Shown: positions 1 through 6,806 of the stretch, piece by piece
How the letters are laid out: every line of letters begins with the position of its first letter
Numbering within the stretch: position 1 is the first letter of the stretch
Source: Xanthobacteraceae bacterium
GTDB lineage: Bacteria > Pseudomonadota > Alphaproteobacteria > Rhizobiales > Xanthobacteraceae
Direction: 5' to 3'
Assembly: GCA_030043175.1 (NCBI GenBank)
Contig: JASHYD010001214.1
Location: forward strand, 1 to 11,285
DNA length: 11,285 nucleotides
Notes under the pieces: generated by a model
Told to the model about the DNA's origin: nothing
What the model saw: only the letters and a program-made list of their open reading frames with translations
Database searches by the model: none
Program-made: the position numbers and the translations under genes

Positions 1-1
1 G

Positions 2-1198
2 CGCGAGCATCCTGTGGCGGTGCGCCATCGCGGCGGCCACACCTCCTATTACAACAGCAAGGCCTTCGAACTCGCCGGCATTACCAAGGACATCAAGGAC
101 TCGGCGGCCGGCACCTACGATCGCGACCGCAACGGCGACCTCAACGGCCGGGTGACGGACCGGGCGCGGCTCGTCTTCAACACGGTCGGCAATCGCCCCG
201 TGTTTACTGCGGCTCAAACGCAAGAGCGTAACCGCGCGGCCCAGGCCTATATCTCGAAGCAATTCGTGCGCTACGGCCTCACCAGCGTCCACCACGAGGG
301 CGGGGATCTGTTCGCCCTGCAGGAGGTCCGAGCCCGGGGAGACCTGCTGCATCGCGTCAGCTATGAAGCCCAGGACGACATGCTGGAGGCCATGCTCAAG
401 GCCGGCATTGCCACCGGGTTCGGCGACGAATGGATCCGTTTCGGCGCCACGTCCGAGCATACCTGCGACGGCTCGTTCTCGGAGCGCACCATGGCGATGA
501 GCGTACCCTATCCGGGTGTCGAGCCGCCCTACAGGGGCAACGTCCTGTTCGCGCAGGACGAGCTCAACGACTGGGTCGAGCGCATGCACCGCGCCGGCAT
601 TCAAGTGAACTGCCATGCCAATGGCGACATCGCCATCGATTTGGTGCTGACCGCCTACGAGCGCGCACAGAAGCTTTTTCCGCGTTTCGATCCTCGTCCC
701 AAGATCACCCACTGCACGCTCATCAACGATGACCTGCTGCGGCGAATCAAGTCGGTCGGCGCGGTGCCGGCGCCGTTCACGTCCTATGGCTATTACAATA
801 CCGATAAATTCCACTTCTACGGCGAACAGCTGATGCAACACTGCATGGCCTACCGGTCATTTGCGGATAGCGGGATTACGGCGGCGGCAGGCTCGGATTT
901 CAGCCCCGGCCCGTTCTCGCCGCTGATGGGCATCCAGGGCATGGTCACGCGCACGGGTTGGAATGGCGAGACCTGGGGCGACAAGCAGCGCATCACCGTG
1001 GCCGAAGCGCTGCGGGTCAACACCATCAACGGCGCCTATGCGACCCACGAAGAAGGCATCAAAGGATCGATCACGGCCGGCAAGCTCGCCGATTTCGTGG
1101 TGCTGGCCGACGATCCGCACAGCGTGGATCCGAACAAGATCAAGGACATCGCCATCGTAGAGACGGTGACGGGAGGAAACCCCGTCTACCAAGCTTAG
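2..1198 (+). CDS. Amidohydrolase family 3 (YtcJ-type) metal-dependent hydrolase, 5'-truncated
   Basis: The reading frame is open from the first bases of the window, so the N-terminus, which should hold the HxH metal-binding motif of the barrel, lies outside. The visible ~398 residues have the hallmarks of amidohydrolase family 3: an HRGGHTSYYNSKAFELAGI-like segment at the left edge, a CHANGDIAID motif (about 610-640) supplying a metal-ligand His, KITHCTLI (about 700-725) with another His, and GSDFSPGPFSPL (about 892-927) carrying the catalytic Asp. The C-terminus has the usual G-SITAGKLADFVVLADDP ending of a composite beta domain. Family members hydrolyse amide or related C-N bonds of small molecules; the substrate cannot be read from sequence. 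The protein ends at TAG 1196-1198, and the MmgE/PrpD gene begins 60 bases later on the same strand, suggesting one catabolic operon. A GTG at 14 is only an internal codon, not a credible start. Confidence 0.93.
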   Translation, partial: REHPVAVRHRGGHTSYYNSKAFELAGITKDIKDSAAGTYDRDRNGDLNGRVTDRARLVFNTVGNRPVFTAAQTQERNRAAQAYISKQFVRYGLTSVHHEGGDLFALQEVRARGDLLHRVSYEAQDDMLEAMLKAGIATGFGDEWIRFGATSEHTCDGSFSERTMAMSVPYPGVEPPYRGNVLFAQDELNDWVERMHRAGIQVNCHANGDIAIDLVLTAYERAQKLFPRFDPRPKITHCTLINDDLLRRIKSVGAVPAPFTSYGYYNTDKFHFYGEQLMQHCMAYRSFADSGITAAAGSDFSPGPFSPLMGIQGMVTRTGWNGETWGDKQRITVAEALRVNTINGAYATHEEGIKGSITAGKLADFVVLADDPHSVDPNKIKDIAIVETVTGGNPVYQA

Positions 1199-1258
1199 CC
1201 AAAAAGCAACGCGCCTCGTGCCCGCAACCAGCTGTTCATTCCCTACCGGAGCATCGCC

Positions 1259-2728
1259 ATGACCCTGATCCCGCGCAGAAGCCTCCTCGCCGGCATGGCG
1301 GCAGCCGGATTTAGCGCGTCGGCCCGAAGTGTCGAGGGTCCGCAATCCTCGCGACCGCAAGCCTCCGAGGGGCCGCTCGCCGACAGACTGGCCGCCTATG
1401 CGGACCGGCTCAGTTACCGCGACATCGGTGCTACCACGCTCGAAGCCGTCAAGGTGCTGGTCGTGGACGCGTTCGGCTGCGCCATCGCGGCATTCGATGA
1501 GCGGCCGGTGCGGATCTGCCGCGAGATCGCGGCCGCGACAGGTGGCGGCAGTTCGACCATCCTCGGCACTCACCACCGCACCACGCCTGACCTCGCGGCC
1601 TTTGCCAATGCTGCGGCGATCCGCTATTACGACCTGAATGACGTCTATGTATCCCGCCAAGCAAGCCACCCGAGTGACGCCATCGCGGCGTGCTTGGCGA
1701 TAGCAGAAGCCGAACGGGCTGGCGCCAAAGACCTCATTACCGCGATCGTCATCGCTTACGAAATCGAATGCCGCCTCGTCGATGCCTTCGATCTGTCCGC
1801 TCGCCGCTTCGACGCGACCGTCTTCACCTTGCCGGCGGTTGCGCTCGCCGCCGGCAAGCTGATGAAGCTCGATCGCGAGAGGCTGACCCAGGCGGTCAAC
1901 ATTGCGGTCAATGATCATGTTCCGCTTGCTCAGACGCGCACCCAGACGCTGTCCGACTGGAAGGGCATCGCGGATGCCAATGCGGTGCGCAACGGAGTTT
2001 TCGCCGCGATGCTGGCGCGCGGCGGCCTCACCGGCCCGGCGCCGATCTTCGAAGGCCATTCGGGGTTCTTCCAATCCGTCACCAAACCCGTCGCGGTCGA
2101 CACGGCTGCGTTTGGCGGCGCCGCTACGCCGTTTCGTATCGAGTCGGTCGGCCTGAAGGCCTTTCCGGCGCAAGTCTATACGCAGACCGCTATCGTGGCG
2201 GCGACGGCCATCGCCAAGGAGGTCGGCGATCTCGATCGTGTCGCGTCGATCGACATCGCTACCACTAATCGCGGCTACGTCATGGCGGGCAGCGAACCCG
2301 AGAAATGGGCGCCCGACACCCGCGACACCGCCGATCATTCTCTGCCCTACATCGTGGCCCGCGCGATGGTGGACGGCGACATCACCAATGAAAGCTACGC
2401 ACCGGAGAAATTGCGCGATGCGAAAATTCTGGCCTTCATGAAAAAAATCGCTGTGCAAGAGGACCCCGCCTTTGCGAAGCCCCGCGGCAACGCCCCGCCG
2501 ACCCGGATCACGGCGACACTCGACGACGGTCGCCAGGTCGTCCGTCAGGTCGACGACATGCCGGGCTTCCCGGGCAGACCCATGGAGCGCGCCGACGCCG
2601 AACGAAAGTTCCGCGGCAACGTCACGCGACGCTGGCCGGCGGCTCATATCAGAGCCGCTCTTGATGCCCTGTGGGGGCTCGAGGCCGCGGATGACGTTGC
2701 GGGGTTATTAGGGACGTTGACTGTTTGA
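1259..2728 (+). CDS. MmgE/PrpD family protein with twin-arginine signal
   Basis: A 489-residue protein of the MmgE/PrpD family (2-methylcitrate dehydratase and cis-aconitate decarboxylase relatives, plus many uncharacterised members). The N-terminal helical domain begins near residue 40 and includes SYRDIGATTLEAVKVLVVD (52-70), and IRYYDLNDVY (121-130) followed by SHPSD (136-140), which matches the family's conserved D-x-N-D...HPSD active-site region. The middle and C-terminal parts (KAFPAQVYTQTAI, DHSLPYIVARAMVDGD) also fit. The ATG at 1259 is supported by CGGAG at 1247-1251, seven bases upstream. Unusually for an enzyme family known mainly from the cytoplasm, residues 6-22 (RRSLLAGMAAAGFSASA) look like a Tat signal, so export to the periplasm of a pre-folded protein is inferred. 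It follows the amidohydrolase by 60 bases and probably shares its transcript. Substrate unknown; methylcitrate metabolism is not implied because no other prp genes are visible. Confidence 0.92.
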   Translation: MTLIPRRSLLAGMAAAGFSASARSVEGPQSSRPQASEGPLADRLAAYADRLSYRDIGATTLEAVKVLVVDAFGCAIAAFDERPVRICREIAAATGGGSSTILGTHHRTTPDLAAFANAAAIRYYDLNDVYVSRQASHPSDAIAACLAIAEAERAGAKDLITAIVIAYEIECRLVDAFDLSARRFDATVFTLPAVALAAGKLMKLDRERLTQAVNIAVNDHVPLAQTRTQTLSDWKGIADANAVRNGVFAAMLARGGLTGPAPIFEGHSGFFQSVTKPVAVDTAAFGGAATPFRIESVGLKAFPAQVYTQTAIVAATAIAKEVGDLDRVASIDIATTNRGYVMAGSEPEKWAPDTRDTADHSLPYIVARAMVDGDITNESYAPEKLRDAKILAFMKKIAVQEDPAFAKPRGNAPPTRITATLDDGRQVVRQVDDMPGFPGRPMERADAERKFRGNVTRRWPAAHIRAALDALWGLEAADDVAGLLGTLTV

Positions 2729-2771
2729 CGGTCCGGTCGGTCGACTGACGCGGCCGACGCAAATAGCGTGG

Positions 2772-2789
2772 CGGCGGTTAGAGCCGCCG
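2772..2789. terminator. Possible bidirectional hairpin between convergent genes
   Basis: In the 69-base gap between the converging MmgE/PrpD and carboxypeptidase genes, CGGCGG (2772-2777) pairs with CCGCCG (2784-2789) around a six-base loop. A second inverted pair, GTCCGG (2731-2736) and CCGGAC (2791-2796), flanks it. No T-run follows on either strand, so it is at best a weak or Rho-assisted terminator; the call rests mainly on its position. Confidence 0.35.
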
Positions 2790-2797
2790 GCCGGACG

Positions 2798-4030
2798 CTA
2801 GTGGCGGTATTCGCGCGGCCGCCGCAGATACTGGCGACGAATTGGTGATGGCCTGCCGGCAGCCGGTCTCGCCGCGACCGCGAGCAGCTTCTTCATCGGC
2901 ACGGGAGCGGCCGACGCGTTCGCCGCATTATCGTTGCGCGCTGGCCCGGTATAGACTTCGACCGGCGGGATGGCGGCCGCCAAACCGGAAGTGAGCAGGC
3001 CGGCGCCTGAGCGCGGCAACATCTGCCGCTCACCAAGACTGTTCCCGGCTCTGCCCGGAGCAGTTCCCGCCTCGCCTCCTTCTTCGACATCCTTGGTCGG
3101 ATGGCGCCGGCGCTTATTTCCGCAAACGTAGTCATGTAGATCAGGCGGCGTCGCGGCAACCGGTTCCAATGAATCCACGGCGCCCAGCGAGGGAAGCCGG
3201 GAATCGAGCGGCTCCATCCCAAAACCGCGCTCGAACAGCTGCGCGGCCTTGACGGCGCGACCGGTCGATGATTTTGCCCCCAGCACCACGGCGATCAGCC
3301 GCCGGTGGCCGCGGCTCGCGGTGGCAACCAAATTGTAACCGGAGGCGCAGGTGAACCCGGTCTTCATGCCATCAGTGCCCGCATACGCGTCGATCAGCCG
3401 GTTGGTATTGCGGTAGATGCGGTTGCCGAGCCGGATGGACGCGATATGCCAGTAATAATCGTAATCGGGAAATTCACGAATCAGGGCGCGGGCGAGGATT
3501 GCGAGATCGCGCGCCGAAGTGACCTGCTCCTCCGCCGGCAGGCCGTTGGGATTTACAAAGTTCGTCTGCGTCATGCCGAGATGATGCGCCTCAGCGTTCA
3601 TTTCCACAGCGAAATTCTCGATCGATCCCGACACACCCTCGGCCAGCACCACCGCGATGTCGTTCGGCGAATGGACGAGCAGCATTTTCAATGCATTATC
3701 GACCGTGAGTTCGGTCCCGACTTTGAACCCCATCTTGTAGGGATTTTGCGCCACCGCAGTGGGCGACACCGTAACCACGCTGTCGAGATTGATCCGGTGA
3801 TCGCGCACGGCCTTGAGCACCACATAGGTGGTCATCAGCTTGGTGACCGAGGCCGGATACCAGGGATTGGTGGAATTCCGCTCGCTGATGACCTTACCGG
3901 TATCGACGTCAACGAGCAGCGACGCGTCGGCTGACCCCGCCGCGACGTCTTGCGTTGTCAGACCAAGAGCGGCGCCCGCCATGAAGGCAGCTGCGCTCAG
4001 CGGAACCAGCAGATTCTGCAAAAGCCGCAC
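2798..4030 (-). CDS. D-alanyl-D-alanine carboxypeptidase, peptidase S11 (PBP5/DacA type)
   Basis: A 410-residue low-molecular-weight penicillin-binding protein that should trim the terminal D-Ala from peptidoglycan stem peptides in the periplasm. A Sec signal spans about residues 1-31. All three active-site motifs are present: SVTK at 61-64 (nucleophile Ser61, Lys64), SPN at 121-123 (the SxN motif; SGN in E. coli PBP5) and KTG at 223-225. The catalytic domain ends near residue 275. The rest has no recognisable PBP5 C-terminal beta domain; it is a Pro/Ala/Arg-rich tail with a basic stretch CGNKRRRHPTK near 303-313 and a very basic end. Two cysteines occur after the signal region, Cys228 just behind KTG and Cys303. 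The start is GTG at 4030: an in-frame stop lies upstream with no ATG between. The gene stands alone and converges on the MmgE/PrpD gene. Confidence 0.93.
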   Translation of the reverse strand: MRLLQNLLVPLSAAAFMAGAALGLTTQDVAAGSADASLLVDVDTGKVISERNSTNPWYPASVTKLMTTYVVLKAVRDHRINLDSVVTVSPTAVAQNPYKMGFKVGTELTVDNALKMLLVHSPNDIAVVLAEGVSGSIENFAVEMNAEAHHLGMTQTNFVNPNGLPAEEQVTSARDLAILARALIREFPDYDYYWHIASIRLGNRIYRNTNRLIDAYAGTDGMKTGFTCASGYNLVATASRGHRRLIAVVLGAKSSTGRAVKAAQLFERGFGMEPLDSRLPSLGAVDSLEPVAATPPDLHDYVCGNKRRRHPTKDVEEGGEAGTAPGRAGNSLGERQMLPRSGAGLLTSGLAAAIPPVEVYTGPARNDNAANASAAPVPMKKLLAVAARPAAGRPSPIRRQYLRRPREYRH

Positions 4031-4360
4031 GATAGACAGCCCCGTTTGTTTCGAAGCGTTGGCCGGTGAGGGTCTTCATCCACTTCGATACACAAACGCA
4101 AAGATCGGGCGCGAGTTGCCCCGCCTCAGCTATGGGTGAGTGGGGCGGCGTTCCCACCTTCACAGGAGTTCACACTCGCGTTGTCGAAAACGCGCGATTC
4201 GATACAGACGCCGGGGTGGTGGGGTAAGGCGGGTTACTTGCGAAATGGAGGAAACTGGGGATAACGGCCGCGTACAATGCCTGTCCTGGTTGTGTTAGGT
4301 TGACATGATTTCTCCGTTCGGCCAAATGCTCCAGGTTTGGGGGAGTGGGGCAAATTGTTG
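4031..4360. other. Divergent intergenic region between carboxypeptidase and NepR-like genes
   Basis: This 330-base stretch must hold promoters for the leftward carboxypeptidase and the rightward small gene. TTGACA at 4300-4305 is a perfect sigma-70 -35 box reading rightward, but no good -10 sits 16-18 bases on, so it stays tentative. A hairpin at 4136-4163 (GTGA and GTGGG pairing with CCCAC and TCAC, with a two-base bulge) would lie in the carboxypeptidase 5' leader, about 105-135 bases before its start. No credible ORF is seen. Confidence 0.45.
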
Positions 4361-4570
4361 ATGAGTTTTCGTAGCCGTCGGGAATCCGACAGACGAGCTG
4401 ACGTGGGGCCGCATCAGACGCGACCTGACGCCAGCATTGACCTCAGCGCCCTGCGCGCCGGCATAGGCACGGCGCTGCGGATGGTCCATTCGGGCGTGTT
4501 TCGCGAGGAAGTCCCCGACAGGATTGCCGAGTTGCTCAAACAGCTTGATCGGGCAGAGACCGACCCGTAA
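4361..4570 (+). CDS. Small protein with NepR-like C-terminal half
   Basis: A 69-residue protein. Residues 1-27 are polar and basic (many Arg, Asp, Ser) and probably disordered. Residues 34-63 hold GIGTALRMV, then EEVPDRIAELLKQLD. This follows the pattern of NepR, the alphaproteobacterial general-stress anti-sigma factor: I-G-x-x-L-R, a short helix, E-x-V-P-D-R, then L-L-x-Q-L-D. In the known system NepR holds EcfG sigma factors and is released by phosphorylated PhyR. Neither partner gene is in this window, so this would be an orphan paralog or a protein that has borrowed the fold. I chose ATG 4361 (MSFRSRR) over an in-frame TTG at 4337; the G-rich stretch GGGG at 4347-4350 may act as ribosome binding site. 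Gene reality is fairly likely; the anti-sigma function is inference from motif resemblance only. Confidence 0.65.
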   Translation: MSFRSRRESDRRADVGPHQTRPDASIDLSALRAGIGTALRMVHSGVFREEVPDRIAELLKQLDRAETDP

Positions 4571-4594
4571 GTCCGGTTGACGCCCCGGCAACAC

Positions 4595-4610
4595 GCTCCT
4601 ACAAAGGAGC
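4595..4610 (+). terminator. Hairpin after the NepR-like gene
   Basis: GCTCCT (4595-4600) and AGGAGC (4605-4610) form a perfect six-base stem with an ACAA loop, 25 bases after the stop codon of the small gene. Only a short TTTT (4619-4622) follows, at some distance, so intrinsic termination would be weak. The AGGAG in the right arm has no start codon at a suitable distance and is not taken as a ribosome binding site. Confidence 0.4.
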
Positions 4611-4710
4611 AAGCGGAATTTTACCACACAATTCAGCCGGTTGAATCGCGGCGGGGTCCCGCCATGCCACCGTTTCGCGCGAGGTCGTTGAGGTCGCGGA
4701 GAATCGCGTC

Positions 4711-6336
4711 ATGAGGCGTCCGATCGGCTTCTGGGTCATCTGGTTCCTGACTGCTCTGACAACCGCCACCTCATTGTCGCGGCCAGCGCAAGCTCAGGAT
4801 CGCCTGGCGCTGGTCATCGGCAACAGCAAATACCTTAGCGCCAACGCGGTGCCCAATGCGGTGAACGATGCGCGCCTCATGGCGCGGGCGCTGCGGGATA
4901 TCGGCTTTGTGGTCGCCGACCGGTTCGACCTTTCCCGCGCCAGCATGGAGCGCCAGATTCGCGAATTCCTGCACATGTCCGAGGCCGCCCGGGTGGCGCT
5001 GTTTTTCTACGCCGGCCACGGTTTGCAGGTCGACGGCCGCAACTATCTGCTCCCGGTCGACGCCAACCTCGACGCCGCGAGCGATCTCGACTTCGAGACG
5101 ATCGGGCTCGACAACATCCTGGGGAGTCTCGATGGCGTTTCGCGAACCAACATCATCATCCTCGATGCATGCCGCAACAATCCGTTTGCGCAGCGCCTGG
5201 CCTCCCGGTTTGGAGCGGCACGCTCCGTCACGATCCTGTCGGGCCTTGCCGGCTATTCAAACCTCGGCACCGGCACGCTGATTGCGTTCTCGACGGCGCC
5301 GGGAGCGGTGGCGCTCGACGGCAATGGTTCCAACAGCCCGTTCACCAAGGCTCTCGCCCGGCACGTGCGCACGCCCGGGCTTGAGGTGCGTCAGATGCTC
5401 ACCCGCGTTCGCGCCGACGTTGCGGCCGAAACAGGAGGCCGGCAAATCCCCTGGGACAATTCCTCCCTGCTTGGCGAGGTCTATCTGGCGGGTGCCGGCG
5501 AGCCGGAGCCGCAGCGGGTCGAAGCTTCCCCGGCAGCGCCGGCGCCGGACGCCCTGCTTTGGGACGCCATCAAGAGCTTGGCGGTTGCGACCGTGTTCGA
5601 GGAGTTCGCGAACAGATTTCCAACCAGTGCGCACGCCCAGGAGGCGCAGGCACGCGCCGATGAGCTGAAGAAAAGCGAACTGGCCCTGCTGCCGCCGGGG
5701 AGCGGCGCGCAGATCGGCAAGCTTCTCAACGCACCGGCAAACGCTCCAATTGCTTCCTTCACGCGTCACAATGGCGGTTGGTCGGTGGCATTCTCCTTCG
5801 CCGAGCCCATCACCGGGATTTCCTGGCGTCTCGGCGAAGCCGGCAATTTTCGCGAGACCGGTTTCATGGATGCCCTCGATCCACGCACCCGCAGGCGCAT
5901 GCCGAATCCCGCAATTGAGCTCGACGCCGATCAGCCGGCCACCACCATCTACCTGCGTTACATTGATGCCAACGGCGGCCCTCAGGGGCCATTTCCGATC
6001 CGCTTCGATCCCATCGGGGCGCTTGAGCGCGAACAGCGCAAAATCCTTGAGATGACCACCGGGAGTTGGCTCTCTTTTCGCGATGTCAACGGCCTGCTCG
6101 TCTACTACACGCACCTGATGTCGTATCGCTGCGCGATCCGTGAAGTGCGCCTCGGGCTCAACTCCACGATCCCGGACCGAGCCATCGCGATGCCGCCATG
6201 CAACCAGAAGGACCCAATGGCCATTCCGTCTGATGCGCAGCCCTATCTCAAGGTCCCGCCTGCGACCGCACTGGTGTCCGTCGAGCTCACCTATCGCGAC
6301 GGCAGCCTTTCAGAGGTCAAGACATTCCGCCGATAA
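4711..6336 (+). CDS. Exported caspase-fold protease (peptidase C14, metacaspase-like) with C-terminal extension
   Basis: A 541-residue caspase-family protein. Residues 1-29 form a Sec signal ending SRPAQAQ. The caspase-like domain runs from about 30 to 262: RLALVIGNSKY is the first strand, FFYAGHGLQ carries the catalytic His103, and IIILDACRNNPF carries the catalytic Cys154, so the His-Cys dyad is intact. GTLIAFSTAPG (188-198) and NSPFTKAL (208-215) are also typical. A helical linker follows (about 283-322, pattern WDAIKSL...FEEFANRFPTS...A), as found behind many bacterial caspase domains. The last ~210 residues (330-541) look beta-rich and are not a domain I recognise; Cys474 and Cys497 could form a disulfide. 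The ATG is backed by GGAGA at 4698-4702, eight bases upstream. Bacterial caspase homologues often cleave after Arg or Lys; the target here is unknown. The PAAR-like gene follows closely. Confidence 0.93.
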   Translation: MRRPIGFWVIWFLTALTTATSLSRPAQAQDRLALVIGNSKYLSANAVPNAVNDARLMARALRDIGFVVADRFDLSRASMERQIREFLHMSEAARVALFFYAGHGLQVDGRNYLLPVDANLDAASDLDFETIGLDNILGSLDGVSRTNIIILDACRNNPFAQRLASRFGAARSVTILSGLAGYSNLGTGTLIAFSTAPGAVALDGNGSNSPFTKALARHVRTPGLEVRQMLTRVRADVAAETGGRQIPWDNSSLLGEVYLAGAGEPEPQRVEASPAAPAPDALLWDAIKSLAVATVFEEFANRFPTSAHAQEAQARADELKKSELALLPPGSGAQIGKLLNAPANAPIASFTRHNGGWSVAFSFAEPITGISWRLGEAGNFRETGFMDALDPRTRRRMPNPAIELDADQPATTIYLRYIDANGGPQGPFPIRFDPIGALEREQRKILEMTTGSWLSFRDVNGLLVYYTHLMSYRCAIREVRLGLNSTIPDRAIAMPPCNQKDPMAIPSDAQPYLKVPPATALVSVELTYRDGSLSEVKTFRR

Positions 6337-6372
6337 TGCTTCCTTCGAGCGTTTATTTTCATCCTCCGCGAA

Positions 6373-6756
6373 ATGGAACTGAGAACGTCAACATCACGGC
6401 TTAACGGGGCGATGGGGTTGACCACGCGAACACTTTGCTTGTTGGTCGCAGTGCCGCTCGCCTTCTCCTGTGGGATCGGAACGGCTGCGGCTCAGCCTGC
6501 GGGCGTTATCACGCAGGGCAGTCCCGATACGATGATCGGCGGCAAGCCGTCGGCGCGCGCTGGCGATGGTACGGCAAGCGGCGCACCGGTGGTCGAAGGC
6601 TCACCCGACGTTCTCATCAACGGGCGCCCGGCGGCGGTTGCAGGCGGACGCAACGGGTGTGGCGGCGTCGTGGTCGGCGGATCGGCGAATGTCTTCATCA
6701 ACGGCAGGCCGGCCGCGCAGGCCGGCAGCCCGACCAGCAATTGTAGAGGGCGTTGA
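6373..6756 (+). CDS. Secreted PAAR-like three-repeat protein
   Basis: A 127-residue protein with a signal peptide (hydrophobic core LCLLVAVPLAF, cleavage likely after GTAAA at about 41), then almost only PAAR-like sequence. Three copies of a GSPDVLINGRPAAxAG unit start at residues 46, 73 and 100, an exact 27-residue period (81 bases). They end in KPSARAGD, RPAAVAGG and RPAAQAGS. Cys96 (after repeat 2) and Cys124 (after repeat 3) occupy matching positions. PAAR proteins normally form the cone tip of type VI secretion spikes and lack a signal peptide, so a Sec-exported single-domain version is odd, and no other type VI gene is visible. ATG 6373 is given; ATG 6412 would yield a more standard signal peptide, and neither has a good ribosome binding site. 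It lies 36 bases (or 75) after the caspase-like gene, probably in one operon. Confidence 0.82.
   Translation: MELRTSTSRLNGAMGLTTRTLCLLVAVPLAFSCGIGTAAAQPAGVITQGSPDTMIGGKPSARAGDGTASGAPVVEGSPDVLINGRPAAVAGGRNGCGGVVVGGSANVFINGRPAAQAGSPTSNCRGR
6508..6729 (+). repeat. Three tandem PAAR-like units with 81-base period
   Basis: Units at about 6508-6567, 6589-6648 and 6670-6729 encode the GSPD/GSAN...INGRPAA motif three times inside the secreted PAAR-like gene. The protein motif is well conserved while the DNA differs at many third positions, which points to an old internal duplication kept by selection, not a recent expansion. Confidence 0.75.
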
Positions 6757-6806
6757 GTCCGGCGCAACGACGGCGATCTGCGAGAATGCGGCCTCAGCAT
6801 CGCGAT

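Noticed and set aside
857..2647. A 596-codon open frame on the minus strand across the amidohydrolase end and the MmgE/PrpD gene
   Set aside because: It is antisense to two clear family members, rich in Arg, Gly and His with no recognisable motif. Long antisense frames are expected in GC-rich genomes because stop codons are rare there.
3305..3934. A 209-codon plus-strand frame inside the carboxypeptidase
   Set aside because: Antisense to the SxxK, SxN and KTG motifs of the real gene; composition is typical of a shadow frame.
4615..4642. Possible EcfG-type promoter (GGAAT ... GGTT) before the caspase-like gene
   Set aside because: Both boxes deviate from the GGAAC and CGTT consensus and the spacing is too long, so it cannot be supported despite the NepR-like neighbour.
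5257..6114. A 285-codon minus-strand frame inside the caspase-like gene
   Set aside because: Antisense shadow of a gene with intact catalytic residues, with no family resemblance of its own.
6412..6756. Membership of the PAAR-like gene in a type VI secretion cluster
   Set aside because: No VgrG, Hcp, sheath, baseplate or effector gene occurs in the window, and a Sec signal peptide is not expected on a spike tip.
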